Shown here piece after piece: positions 52,959-61,919 of a stretch of 64,000 bases of DNA. Where the stretch lies: the NCBI GenBank assembly GCA_964599695.1, contig CAZRGP010000006.1, positions 1 to 64,000 on the forward strand. Direction: 5' to 3'. The stretch comes from RUG11783 sp964599695. Lineage in GTDB: Bacteria > Bacillota > Clostridia > Oscillospirales > Ruminococcaceae. Every line of letters starts with the position of its first letter. Within the stretch, counting starts at the first letter, position 1. Both the position numbers and the translations under genes were made by a program. Under the pieces are notes generated by a model, which worked only from the letters and a program-made list of their open reading frames with translations, did not search any database and had not been told where the DNA came from.

Positions 52959-54311
52959 TCACTTCCGTACTTTGAGAAGTTTTCCGGCTTTTCTCATCGC
53001 GTCGATGATCTCATTGACCTTTTCTTCACACAGTTCGTCCGTCAGGGCTTCCACCATGACACGAAGGACCGGCTCCGTTCCACTGGGACGCAGGACGACA
53101 CGACCGTCGCTCCCAAGGCTCTCCTCCACATTGCGGACCGCTTCTTTCACTTCCTCGCAGTTCATCGTCTCCGCCTTGTCCGTCACTTCCACATTTCTCA
53201 GAAGCTGCGGGTAAGCGGTGATCTCTTCCGCCAGAATGGACAGAGGCTGCTTTGTCTCAGTGACGACCTCCATCACCTTGATGGCTGTCAGAAGTCCATC
53301 TCCGGTATTGGCATATCTCGCGAAGATGATGTGTCCGGACTGTTCCCCGCCGATCAGGTGGCCGTACTCTCTCATATTCTCCGCGACATATTTGTCTCCC
53401 ACCGCCGTCTTCTCATATCCGATCCCGAGGCGGTCCAGAGCCTTATATAGTCCGAGGTTGGACATGATCGTAGTAACTACCTTGGAGTTGCCCAGCATGC
53501 TGTGCTCCTGCATATATTTGGCACAGATATACATGATGGCATCCCCGTTGACGATGTTTCCTTTCTCATCCACTGCGATACAGCGGTCTGCGTCCCCGTC
53601 GAAGGAGAATCCGATGTCCAGGTGATTGTTGAGAACGTACTGTCTCAGTGTTTCCGGGTGGGTGGCACCGCACTCCACGTTTACATTCAGTCCGTCCGGG
53701 CGGTTTCCGATCACATAGGTGTCGGCACCGAGAGCGTCAAATATGCTCTTGGCCATCTGCCAGGTGCTGCCGTTCGCGCAGTCCAGACCGATGCGGAAGC
53801 CTTTGTAGGAGCGGGTCGCGAGGGAGATCAGATAGCCGATATACCGGTTTCTGCCGGCTGCATAGTCTACGGTCTTCCCGATCATCTGACGCTGAGCAAA
53901 AGGCAGAACTCTGTCGCTGTCGAGATACTCCTCCAGCTCATCGATGAAACTCTCTTCCATCTTGTCGCCGTTGCTGTTGATCAGCTTGATCCCATTGTCC
54001 TGGAACGGGTTGTGGCTGGCGGTAATCATGATGCCGCAGTCAAAATCGTCCGCACGAACGATGTAGGAAACGCTGGGCGTCGTGGTGACGTGCAGCAGAT
54101 AGGCATCCGCTCCGGATGCAGTAAGGCCTGCGCACAGGGCGTACTCAAACATATAGCTCGACCTTCTGGTGTCCTTCCCGATGACCACCTTGCCGGGACG
54201 GCTCTGGGAGAACCTGTGGCCAATGAATCTTCCGATCTTAAATGCGTGATCTACTGTGAGGTCAACGTTGGCTTCCCCGCGGAAGCCGTCAGTTCCAAAA
54301 TACTTTCCCAT
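52959..54311 (-). CDS. glmM: Phosphoglucosamine mutase
   Basis: GlmM turns glucosamine-6-P into glucosamine-1-P for UDP-GlcNAc. The 450-residue protein has the FGTDGFRGEAN start, the catalytic S99 in TASHNPFQDNGIK, the metal loop DGDADR (near 240) and GGEQSGH (near 322) and RPSGTEP at the end. GGAG precedes the ATG. It links to murA elsewhere in this window through the UDP-GlcNAc route. Confidence 0.96.
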   Translation of the reverse strand: MGKYFGTDGFRGEANVDLTVDHAFKIGRFIGHRFSQSRPGKVVIGKDTRRSSYMFEYALCAGLTASGADAYLLHVTTTPSVSYIVRADDFDCGIMITASHNPFQDNGIKLINSNGDKMEESFIDELEEYLDSDRVLPFAQRQMIGKTVDYAAGRNRYIGYLISLATRSYKGFRIGLDCANGSTWQMAKSIFDALGADTYVIGNRPDGLNVNVECGATHPETLRQYVLNNHLDIGFSFDGDADRCIAVDEKGNIVNGDAIMYICAKYMQEHSMLGNSKVVTTIMSNLGLYKALDRLGIGYEKTAVGDKYVAENMREYGHLIGGEQSGHIIFARYANTGDGLLTAIKVMEVVTETKQPLSILAEEITAYPQLLRNVEVTDKAETMNCEEVKEAVRNVEESLGSDGRVVLRPSGTEPVLRVMVEALTDELCEEKVNEIIDAMRKAGKLLKVRK

Positions 54312-54339
54312 ATGTTTCTCCGTAACTATGCTGAATCGT

Positions 54340-55020
54340 TCAGTCGCTCTTGGCGACAGTCAAATATGCGGACAGCGCAGCTGCTGCGCTGGCAAGCGGC
54401 ATCGTCTGTACCACGATCTTCCCTGGTCCCGTGACTACCGTATTGAACAGTCCTTCCCCTCCGAGGAAGATATTCTTTGCGCCTTTGACTGTTTCAACAT
54501 CCAGGCTGCAAGTGGCGTCCATCATGGCAAGATAACCGGTATCGAGGATCTTCCTCTGCCCGGGGGCGAGCTGATACTCGATGGCGGATCCGTCGATCTC
54601 CAGGAACGCCATTCCGGTCCCTGAGATTTGGGTGAGGATGAATCCTTCCCCGCCGAACAGTCCGCCGGCGAACTTTTTGTGAAAATACACGCTGGTCGAC
54701 ACATTCCCGACGCTCGCGAGATAAGACCCTTTCTGCACGATGATCGGATGATCCGGCGTGATCTGTACCGGGATGATGGATCCCGGAAACTTCGAAGCGA
54801 AGGCGATCTCTCCCTGTCTCTGGGCGATATAGCGGTTCTGAAAGAGACTCTCGTTGGTGAAGAGACGTCCCATGACTTTTCCGAATCCGCCGCCTTCCGT
54901 GCGCATCTCGATGCCGTCATCCATCCAGGACATGGCTCCGCCTTCGCACATCACCTGCTCCCCTGCCTCCATATGGAGGATCAGGACGGGGAGATTTCCC
55001 CCTTTGATCTCGTATGTCAT
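54340..55020 (-). CDS. AIM24/TIGR00266 family protein
   Basis: This 226-residue protein consists of repeated beta strands of the AIM24 fold: GGNLPVLILHMEAGEQVMCEGGAM, the Gly-rich GGGFGKVMGRLF and GGLFGGEGFILTQISGTG. The family is broad in bacteria; the molecular function is unknown. AAGGAGGG precedes the ATG. It is between plsC and glmM on the same strand. Confidence 0.9.
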   Translation of the reverse strand: MTYEIKGGNLPVLILHMEAGEQVMCEGGAMSWMDDGIEMRTEGGGFGKVMGRLFTNESLFQNRYIAQRQGEIAFASKFPGSIIPVQITPDHPIIVQKGSYLASVGNVSTSVYFHKKFAGGLFGGEGFILTQISGTGMAFLEIDGSAIEYQLAPGQRKILDTGYLAMMDATCSLDVETVKGAKNIFLGGEGLFNTVVTGPGKIVVQTMPLASAAAALSAYLTVAKSD

Positions 55021-55021
55021 A

Positions 55022-55711
55022 TCATCCCTCCTTTTCCTCTTCCAAAGCCTTTTTATATGCTTTCCTGGAAGCGAACTCCTGTTCTACGGTGCGGTTGGTC
55101 GCTTTCAGGTTTTCGAACCACAATTTCTCGATCCTATCGTGAAGGACAGCGTTTGCCTCCTCCACCGTCTGGCCTGAGGGGACCGCATAAGGAGTCCCGA
55201 AACGGATCATCAGATTCCGCGAGAACGGCTTGAAATCTCCGGTGATCGCAGCAGGTATGATCGGAGCTCCCGTCTGCTGCGCCATCACCACGGCGCCTCT
55301 CTTGAACTCCTGAAGAATACGGTCATGTGTGCGGTTTCTGGTACCCTCCGGGAAAATACCGACAAGTTTGTCCTCTTTCAGGCACTCGATGGCTTCCTGC
55401 AGGGATGCCCCGTCGTGGGAATTCCGCTTCACATAGATGCAGGACATGAGCCAGAAAAGCCATGCAAACCCTTTGCCGTACAGTTTATCCTTTGTCAGAA
55501 AATGGATCGGCCTCCACGTGGACGTCATTACGATGATGGGATCCAGGGTGTTGCGGTGGTTGATCGCAAGGACCGCACGTCCTTTTCCCGGGATGTTTTC
55601 TTTTCCGACCACTTTGGGCCAGAATATCGTCTTGAAAAGAACAAATATGACCGGAAGAAGGATCCGATAGAAGACCTCGTTCTTATTCTGTTTTATCCGC
55701 TTCCTTATCAA
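55022..55711 (-). CDS. plsC: 1-acyl-sn-glycerol-3-phosphate acyltransferase
   Basis: PlsC adds the second acyl chain to make phosphatidic acid. The 229-residue protein has the HX4D motif H52-D57 in INHRNTLDPI, FPEGTRNR (120-127) and PIIPAAITG. An N-terminal hydrophobic helix (15-31) binds the membrane. The start appears to be TTG at 55711, inside the last codons of the ligase gene (29-base overlap), with AGGA 9 bases upstream. The pairing with an acyl-AMP ligase is noteworthy. Confidence 0.92.
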   Translation of the reverse strand: MIRKRIKQNKNEVFYRILLPVIFVLFKTIFWPKVVGKENIPGKGRAVLAINHRNTLDPIIVMTSTWRPIHFLTKDKLYGKGFAWLFWLMSCIYVKRNSHDGASLQEAIECLKEDKLVGIFPEGTRNRTHDRILQEFKRGAVVMAQQTGAPIIPAAITGDFKPFSRNLMIRFGTPYAVPSGQTVEEANAVLHDRIEKLWFENLKATNRTVEQEFASRKAYKKALEEEKEG

Positions 55712-57467
55712 CTTCTTCTTTCCTTCTCTTTTCCAGTTCTTCTTCCTGAAGTTTGCGGAAATCTGTTTTTCCTACGATGGTCTTGGGAAGGCTGTCCCGG
55801 AACTCCCACTCCCGCGGAATGGCGTAGAGCGCAAGATTCTTCTTACAGAGATCGATCAGTTCCTGCTTCACCGCCTCAGGGTCATTCCCTTCCTTCAGCA
55901 CGATGAAAGCCTTGCCCACCTCGATCTTGTAGGGGTGAGGAACACCGACGACTGTCGCTTCCTCCACCGCCGGATGTTTTTCCAGCGTTTCTTCGATCTG
56001 AGCGGGATACACATTGTACCCGGAAGTGACGATCATTCGCTTGATCCGCTGACGGTATGTGATAAAACCGTCCTCATCCATTGATCCCAGATCTCCGGAG
56101 TGGAGCCACACGTTGCCGTCCGAATGGACTTTCAACGTATCCCTGGTCTCTTCCTCATTGTCATAGTAGCCCAGCATTACGGTCGGTCCGAAAACGCAGA
56201 TCTCCCCCACCTCTCCGTAGGGCAGAACACGATCCGTACCGGGTTCGCATATGGATACGTACGTGCCTGGCCACGGGATACCCACCGTTCCCTCTTTTGA
56301 ACAGTCTTTGCGGTCAAAGGATACCGCTGCCACAGCTTCGGTCATGCCAAAGCCCTGGGTGAAGAAGGTGCGGGAGCCGTGATCATGGAGAAACGCATTG
56401 ATATACTGCACCTTTTTCTTGTTGAAAGAGTCACCGCCCGCGATCACATATTTGAGATTGAACAGATTCGATTTCTCCATTCCCGGGTGATTTTTCATCG
56501 CCTCGAACAGAGTTGGGACTCCGACCAGGACTGTGGGATTATGCTGCTTCACCAGCTGATCGAATTTTCTTGCGTTGAATTGCGGGATCAGGACGACCTT
56601 TGCCCCAACAGCAAATGCGTCGTTGATACTTACCTCCAGGCCGAAACCGTGGAAGATCGGCATGATCCCCAGGATGATATCATCCTTGCACAGATCCGGT
56701 AGCGCGCGCAGTGCCTGGATCGTGGCTGCGTTGAAATTCCCGTTGGAGAGGACGATTCCCTTCGGAGTGCCGGTAGTTCCGCCGCTCTGCAGGATCGCGG
56801 CAGGAGTATCACGTGTGATCTCCGGTGCCTGTACCTTCCTTCTATATCTCTCCCCGGACCGGAAGAAGCTTTTCCAATACATGTAATCCATGCCCGGTCT
56901 TGGTTTCTCCTCTTTCCTTCCGCGGGTAAGTTCGTATCCGTATCTCAGATACAGCGGCATGGAATCCTTGGCGGAAATGATCAGTGTCTTGTATACCGAC
57001 GTCTCACTGATGATGTTTTTGATCCTCGGATAGGTAATATCCAATGCTACGAGCATCACGCTCTGGTACAAATTGAGCGCGTTCTTGATCTCGTTTTCAG
57101 AAAGAAGCGGGTGAAGCATATTTGCCACAGCACCGATCTGATTGAGGGCATAGAAGCAGTACAATGCCTCAGGGACGTTGGCGGAAAGTATGGTGACGAT
57201 ATCACCCTTTCTTACTCCATTGGCCAGAAAAGCCCGGGCAGCCGTATCGATATTCTGGAACAGCTCTCCATAGGTGATCTCTTCTCCGAAATACTCGATC
57301 GCGACGGAATCCATATGATCCTCCGCGCGATCGCGGATAAACTGGTAGATGGAAATATCCTCCGGCTCCACCACCATGTCTTCCACTCTATAGTATTTTT
57401 CCCACGGCGCTGCGGGCTTGCTGTTCATGCGGTATTTCTGAAAATATGAAAAGTCCAGGCGGCTCAT
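55683..57467 (-). CDS. Long-chain acyl-AMP/acyl-CoA ligase
   Basis: This 594-residue enzyme of the ANL superfamily has the P-loop LQSGGTTGTPKGIVLSN (near 225), the A5 GFGMTE region (near 370), GEICVFGPTVMLGYY (near 430), LHSGDLG (near 460) and a C-terminal domain ending with LPKTIVGKTDFRKL, which holds the catalytic Lys. It activates a fatty acid with ATP; transfer to CoA or ACP cannot be told. AGGAG precedes the ATG at 57467. The overlap with plsC suggests that the activated acyl chain goes to lysophospholipid. Confidence 0.92.
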   Translation of the reverse strand: MSRLDFSYFQKYRMNSKPAAPWEKYYRVEDMVVEPEDISIYQFIRDRAEDHMDSVAIEYFGEEITYGELFQNIDTAARAFLANGVRKGDIVTILSANVPEALYCFYALNQIGAVANMLHPLLSENEIKNALNLYQSVMLVALDITYPRIKNIISETSVYKTLIISAKDSMPLYLRYGYELTRGRKEEKPRPGMDYMYWKSFFRSGERYRRKVQAPEITRDTPAAILQSGGTTGTPKGIVLSNGNFNAATIQALRALPDLCKDDIILGIMPIFHGFGLEVSINDAFAVGAKVVLIPQFNARKFDQLVKQHNPTVLVGVPTLFEAMKNHPGMEKSNLFNLKYVIAGGDSFNKKKVQYINAFLHDHGSRTFFTQGFGMTEAVAAVSFDRKDCSKEGTVGIPWPGTYVSICEPGTDRVLPYGEVGEICVFGPTVMLGYYDNEEETRDTLKVHSDGNVWLHSGDLGSMDEDGFITYRQRIKRMIVTSGYNVYPAQIEETLEKHPAVEEATVVGVPHPYKIEVGKAFIVLKEGNDPEAVKQELIDLCKKNLALYAIPREWEFRDSLPKTIVGKTDFRKLQEEELEKRRKEEVDKEADKTE

Positions 57468-57776
57468 ATAAGCACTCCTAAATAAGATTGTTTGTAAACA
57501 GTATTGTATGAGGAAAAGAACCTTCTCCACTTTCGTTATTATAGTACAACACTCACGGAACATCCAAAAACAGAGGCTATTTTTCACAAATTATACAAAA
57601 ACCTTAAAGCAACTTAACTGTGTGGTTTCAATTTGCATAATAATTCTTTAAACAGAAACTTCTTATGTATTGTATTGAGATACATCAAAAGGTTAAAATT
57701 ATGGTGTATGTATATATCCGTACTACCATTATTGATTATGTTTTTGATTACCCTATGTGACCGAGGTGAGCTTCAT
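57468..57776. other. 309-base AT-rich divergent intergenic region between the acyl ligase and hypB
   Basis: It holds the ligase promoter (57538-57561) and presumably that of the hypB operon. On the plus strand no convincing pair of boxes was found. ATGTAT and ATACAT (about 57665-57685) form an inverted repeat with a 9-base spacer that could be an operator. No small gene with a ribosome-binding site is seen. Confidence 0.5.
57538..57567 (-). promoter_or_regulatory. Promoter candidate of the acyl ligase operon
   Basis: On the minus strand TATAAT (complement of 57538-57543) with TTGGAT 18 bases upstream. The leader is about 65 bases. Confidence 0.55.
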
Positions 57777-58466
57777 ATGGAAACTTGTTCTGTCCAGATT
57801 CTTGAGACGAAGGAAGCCGTTCTGGCTGACAACGACGCCATTGCCTCAGCGACAAGGGAACTGCTCAATGCAAAAGGAGTATTTCTCGTCAATCTGATGT
57901 CCTCTCCCGGTTCCGGAAAGACCACCACCCTGATGCGCACGATACGTGCGCTGAAAGACAGATACCGCATCGGTGTCATCGAGGCGGATGTGGACGGAGA
58001 CGTGGACGCGAGGACAGTCGCCGCTGAGGGCATTCGTGTCATCCAGGTCCACACCGGGGGAAGCTGTCACATGGATGCGGAGATGGTCCGTCAGGGGCTG
58101 GAGCTCCTCGGAACAGACGATCTGGACCTTGTGTTTCTCGAAAACGTAGGCAATCTGGTATGCCCTGCGGAATTCGATGTCGGTGCAGACCTGAGCACCA
58201 TGATCCTCAGTGTCCCGGAGGGGGACGACAAGCCCCTCAAATATCCCTTGATGTTCACGGTCAGCGACATCCTACTCATCAATAAGATCGATGTAGCCGA
58301 GATATTTGATTTCGACTACGCCGCATGTGAGTCACGAGCCAAGGCGCTCAATCCCGGGATCGAAGTGATCCGCCTCTCCTCCCTTACCGGAGAAGGGTTC
58401 GAGTCATGGATCCGCTGTCTCACCAGACGTGTGGAAGAAAGGAGACTGAGCCATGAGAATAATTGA
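57777..58466 (+). CDS. hypB: HypB-type nickel-incorporation GTPase, first copy
   Basis: HypB is the SIMIBI-class GTPase that, with HypA, delivers nickel into enzyme active sites. The 229-residue protein has P-loop SPGSGKTT (43-50), the EADVDGDVDA switch, the G-domain metal ligands C97-H98 in GGSCHMD, ENVGNLVCPAE and the NKID base motif (near 168). The His-rich and CxxCGC N-terminal nickel-storage motifs of some homologues are absent. The ATG at 57777 has GAGGTGA upstream. It overlaps the second copy by 14 bases. Confidence 0.95.
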   Translation: METCSVQILETKEAVLADNDAIASATRELLNAKGVFLVNLMSSPGSGKTTTLMRTIRALKDRYRIGVIEADVDGDVDARTVAAEGIRVIQVHTGGSCHMDAEMVRQGLELLGTDDLDLVFLENVGNLVCPAEFDVGADLSTMILSVPEGDDKPLKYPLMFTVSDILLINKIDVAEIFDFDYAACESRAKALNPGIEVIRLSSLTGEGFESWIRCLTRRVEERRLSHENN

Positions 58467-59133
58467 GCTCAAGGAGACCGTCACCGCTTCCAATGACAGA
58501 GACGCGGAAAGGATCCGCGGGAAACTCAAGAAGGCCGGAACACTTCTGGTCAACCTGATGTCATCCCCGGGATCCGGAAAAACGACACTGCTGGGGAGAA
58601 CGATCCGTGAGTTGTCGGATCGGTACCGGATCGGCGTGATCGAAGCGGATATCGATTCATCGGTTGATGCCGAACGCATGGAGAAAGCCGGAGCCCGTTC
58701 GGTGCAGGTGCATACCGACGGGATGTGCCATATGGATGCCGGGATGACCGAGACCGGGCTGAACGCCCTGGAATATGCGAATCTGGATCTGATTTTCCTG
58801 GAAAACGTGGGAAACCTGATCTGTCCGGCGGAATACGACACCGGAGCCTGCAGGAATGTCATGATCCTCAGTGTTCCGGAAGGAGACGATAAACCGCTGA
58901 AGTACCCTCTTATGTTCTCGGTAAGCGACGCAGTCCTGATCACCAAGACAGACGCGCTTCCCTATTTTCAATTTGATATCGGAAAATGCTGCGAGCGGAT
59001 CCGCCGTCTGAACAAGGACGCCGTGATCCTCCCCCTGTCCGCCAAGACCGGCGATCAATTCGAAGCCTGGATCTCATGGCTGGAAGATGCACTACAAAAC
59101 TGGAAAACACCTTCTTTGGAGGATAAACAATGA
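58453..59133 (+). CDS. hypB: HypB-type GTPase, second tandem copy
   Basis: This 226-residue protein is a paralogue of the first HypB: P-loop SPGSGKTT (38-45), EADIDSSVDA, C92-H93 in GMCHMD, ENVGNLICPAE. It differs in the base motif, which reads TKTD where the first copy has NKID, and in residues around the metal site. The two proteins can be aligned without long gaps. GGAGA precedes the ATG. Overlap with the oxidoreductase gene is ATGA. The role of two copies is not known; a HypB heterodimer or two targets are possible. Confidence 0.93.
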   Translation: MRIIELKETVTASNDRDAERIRGKLKKAGTLLVNLMSSPGSGKTTLLGRTIRELSDRYRIGVIEADIDSSVDAERMEKAGARSVQVHTDGMCHMDAGMTETGLNALEYANLDLIFLENVGNLICPAEYDTGACRNVMILSVPEGDDKPLKYPLMFSVSDAVLITKTDALPYFQFDIGKCCERIRRLNKDAVILPLSAKTGDQFEAWISWLEDALQNWKTPSLEDKQ

Positions 59134-61919
59134 AAGATCAACTGAACCGGATGACCAACGAACGCGACTTTCGTCAGGACCCGAATTATTCCGCTCCGGA
59201 TCCGGAAAAGAAGAAACTGATCCTGAAACTGGCCGGGATGATCACCGACCGGTATGTCCAGAGATATACCCACACGATCCGCGTGGACGATCCTGAATAC
59301 TGGGCTCTTGACGCTGTCCTCACAAAGGAGGAGATCAAGTTCCTGCTCAGTTTCAAAAAGACCCGCGTTCCCTATGACACCAAGACCATCGCCCAGCGCA
59401 ACGGCATGACCGAAGAAGAGGCGCAGAAGATGATCGACCACCTCCTTTGGGTCGGAATGCTGGAGATGACCAGGGAGGGAGAGGACAAAAGAAAGCATTA
59501 CAATGTTCCGATCTTTGTTCCCGGCTCCGCAGAGTTCATGATGATGAATGACAAGCTCACCGAAGAACATCCTCAGCTCGCCACATTCTTCAACCTGATG
59601 ACCCAGATGCCGCTGGAACACGTCACACAGATGGTGCCTCTCGGAGGCGCCGGAATCGGGATGCACGTCATTCCGGTGGAAAAGGCCATCGAGCATGAGA
59701 ATCATTCCGCCAGCGTGGAACACATCACCCACTGGCTCAACAAATATGACAAATATTCCGTCGGTCAGTGCACCTGCCGCAAACAGCAGAGTATGCGCGG
59801 CGAAGGATCCGGAGATATCAACGGAGAATTCTGCATTGGTGTCGGAGACATGGCGGAATACTGTGTCGACCGCGGAATGGGTCGCTACATCTCCTATGAC
59901 GAAGTTCTGGAGATCCTGAAACGTGCAGAAGACCACGGATTCGTCCATCAGATCACCAATATCGACGGTGAGGAAAAGATCGTTGCCATCTGCAACTGCG
60001 CCCCCGGCGTGTGCAACGCACTGCGCACCTCCCAGCTATACAACACGCCTAACATGTCCCGCTCCGCATACAGAGCCCATGTCGACAAGGAAAAATGTGT
60101 AGCCTGCGGAAAATGCGTGGAAGTGTGTCCCGTCGGCGCGGCGAAACTGGGTCAGAAGCTGTGCACAAAACAGGGTGAGATCAAATATCCGAAGACGATG
60201 CTCCCGGACAACCATCTCTGGGGTGCGGACAAGTGGAACCCCAACTACAGGGAAGACGCCAAGATCAACTGCTACGACACCGGTACTGCTCCCTGCAAGA
60301 CCGCGTGCCCTGCGCACCTTCCCATTCAGGGTTATGTCAAGATGGCAGGCGAAGGACGCTACTCCGAAGCTCTCCGCCTCATCAAGCAGGACAACCCCTT
60401 CCCCGCTGTGTGCGGAGCGATCTGCAACCGGCGCTGTGAGGATGCCTGCACCCGCGGAACGATCGATGCTCCGATCGCCATTGACGAGATCAAAAAATTC
60501 ATTGCAGGCCTCGAGCTGAATGAGGCCCAGCGCTACATTCCGAAATGTGAAAACGACGAAGGCAAGATGTGGGGATCCGACTACAAGATGGCCGTGATCG
60601 GCGCAGGTCCTGCCGGACTCACCTGTGCTTACTATCTCAGAGAGCGCGGATACGATGTGACCGTATTTGAGAAAGAATCCCGCCCCGGCGGAATGATGCT
60701 CAACGGAATCCCCTCCTTCCGCCTTGAGAAGGATGTCCTGGAGGCGGAGATCGATGTGCTCAGAAAGATGGGCGTCGAATTCCGTTGCGGTGTTGAAGTC
60801 GGAAAGGACGTCACCATCTCCGGACTCCGCGAAGAAGGATACAAGGCTTTCTATCTCGCCATCGGACTTCAGGGCGGAAGAAACGCCGGCGTCCCCGGTG
60901 AAGACGCCGAAGGAGTCGAATCCGGTATCTCCTTCCTCAAGAGAATCAACCAGGATCATACAAAGAAACTTTCCGGCGATGTAGTCGTTATCGGCGGAGG
61001 AAACGTCGCCTGCGATGTGGCTAGAACTGCTCTTCGCACGACGGAGGGAAAAGTTACCATGCTCTGCCTCGAATCCGAAGCGGAGATGCCTGCAGCAAAA
61101 GATGAGGTAGCCGAAGCCCGTGAAGAGGGCATCGGGATCCTCAACGGCTGGGGGCCGAAGGAATTCCTGAAGGACGAGAACGGCAAGGTCAAAGCTGTCG
61201 TTTTCAAGCGCTGCACTTCCGTATACGACAGTGAACACCGTTTCAGCCCCGTCTATGATGAAGAGGACACGATCACTATCGATTGCTCCAATGTGCTTGA
61301 AGCGATCGGACAGTCCGCAGTATGGGGCTCCATGCTGGAGGGAACGAACGTAGAACTGCGCAGAAACGGCACCGTCGTAGCGGATCCTCTTACATTCCAG
61401 ACCGGCGAGCCGGACATCTTTGCCGGCGGCGACGTCTGCAACGGCGCGCGTTTTGTCATCGACGCCATCGCGGAAGGCAAGAAGGCCTGTGAGTCCATGC
61501 ACCGCAGCGTGCACTTCGGACAGTCCCTCACTATTGCCCGCGACCGCAGGGAATTCATTGAACTGGATAAAAACAACATCGTTGTTGAATCCTTTGACAA
61601 CTGTCCCAGACAGGTCCCCGGCGTCAAGAAATCCGATCCGAGACATTCTTTCGACGACAACCGTCTCCCCTTCACCGTTGAACAGATCCAGAAAGAAGCC
61701 AAGAGATGCCTCGGCTGCGGCGCAACCACCGTTGATGTCAACCGCTGCATCGGATGCGGTCTGTGCACCACAAGATGTGAGTTCGACGCGATCCATCTCA
61801 CAAGGGATCTGCCTCACGCATCGGATATGGTACGCGCGGAGGACAAACTGACCAAGATCGGACCGTATGCGATCAAGAGGGCTTTCAACATCCTGATCAA
61901 CCACAACAAGGAAGACTGA
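59130..61919 (+). CDS. Large Fe-S flavoprotein oxidoreductase with GltD-like core
   Basis: This 929-residue protein has, in order: a winged-helix-like region (about 60-120); a cysteine-rich region (QCTCRKQ at 213-219, CNCAPGVC at 288-295); a 4Fe-4S ferredoxin motif (C323, C326, C329, C333); GltD-like N-terminal Fe-S cysteines (C389, C393, C428, C432, C436, C440); FAD motif GAGPAG (491-496); NAD(P)H motif GGGNVA (622-627); and a C-terminal ferredoxin-like set (C860, C863, C873, C876, C879, C883). It may carry electrons between NAD(P)H, flavin and several Fe-S clusters. The GltD family feeds other enzymes; no glutamate synthase large subunit is present here. Its position between hypB and hypA is unusual. 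Confidence 0.88.
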   Translation: MKDQLNRMTNERDFRQDPNYSAPDPEKKKLILKLAGMITDRYVQRYTHTIRVDDPEYWALDAVLTKEEIKFLLSFKKTRVPYDTKTIAQRNGMTEEEAQKMIDHLLWVGMLEMTREGEDKRKHYNVPIFVPGSAEFMMMNDKLTEEHPQLATFFNLMTQMPLEHVTQMVPLGGAGIGMHVIPVEKAIEHENHSASVEHITHWLNKYDKYSVGQCTCRKQQSMRGEGSGDINGEFCIGVGDMAEYCVDRGMGRYISYDEVLEILKRAEDHGFVHQITNIDGEEKIVAICNCAPGVCNALRTSQLYNTPNMSRSAYRAHVDKEKCVACGKCVEVCPVGAAKLGQKLCTKQGEIKYPKTMLPDNHLWGADKWNPNYREDAKINCYDTGTAPCKTACPAHLPIQGYVKMAGEGRYSEALRLIKQDNPFPAVCGAICNRRCEDACTRGTIDAPIAIDEIKKFIAGLELNEAQRYIPKCENDEGKMWGSDYKMAVIGAGPAGLTCAYYLRERGYDVTVFEKESRPGGMMLNGIPSFRLEKDVLEAEIDVLRKMGVEFRCGVEVGKDVTISGLREEGYKAFYLAIGLQGGRNAGVPGEDAEGVESGISFLKRINQDHTKKLSGDVVVIGGGNVACDVARTALRTTEGKVTMLCLESEAEMPAAKDEVAEAREEGIGILNGWGPKEFLKDENGKVKAVVFKRCTSVYDSEHRFSPVYDEEDTITIDCSNVLEAIGQSAVWGSMLEGTNVELRRNGTVVADPLTFQTGEPDIFAGGDVCNGARFVIDAIAEGKKACESMHRSVHFGQSLTIARDRREFIELDKNNIVVESFDNCPRQVPGVKKSDPRHSFDDNRLPFTVEQIQKEAKRCLGCGATTVDVNRCIGCGLCTTRCEFDAIHLTRDLPHASDMVRAEDKLTKIGPYAIKRAFNILINHNKED

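Noticed and set aside
60036..61904. A 622-codon open frame antisense to the Fe-S flavoprotein gene
   Set aside because: The opposite strand codes for a full-length protein with several intact motifs. The antisense frame has no ribosome-binding site or recognisable domain, and long antisense frames are common where third positions are GC-rich.
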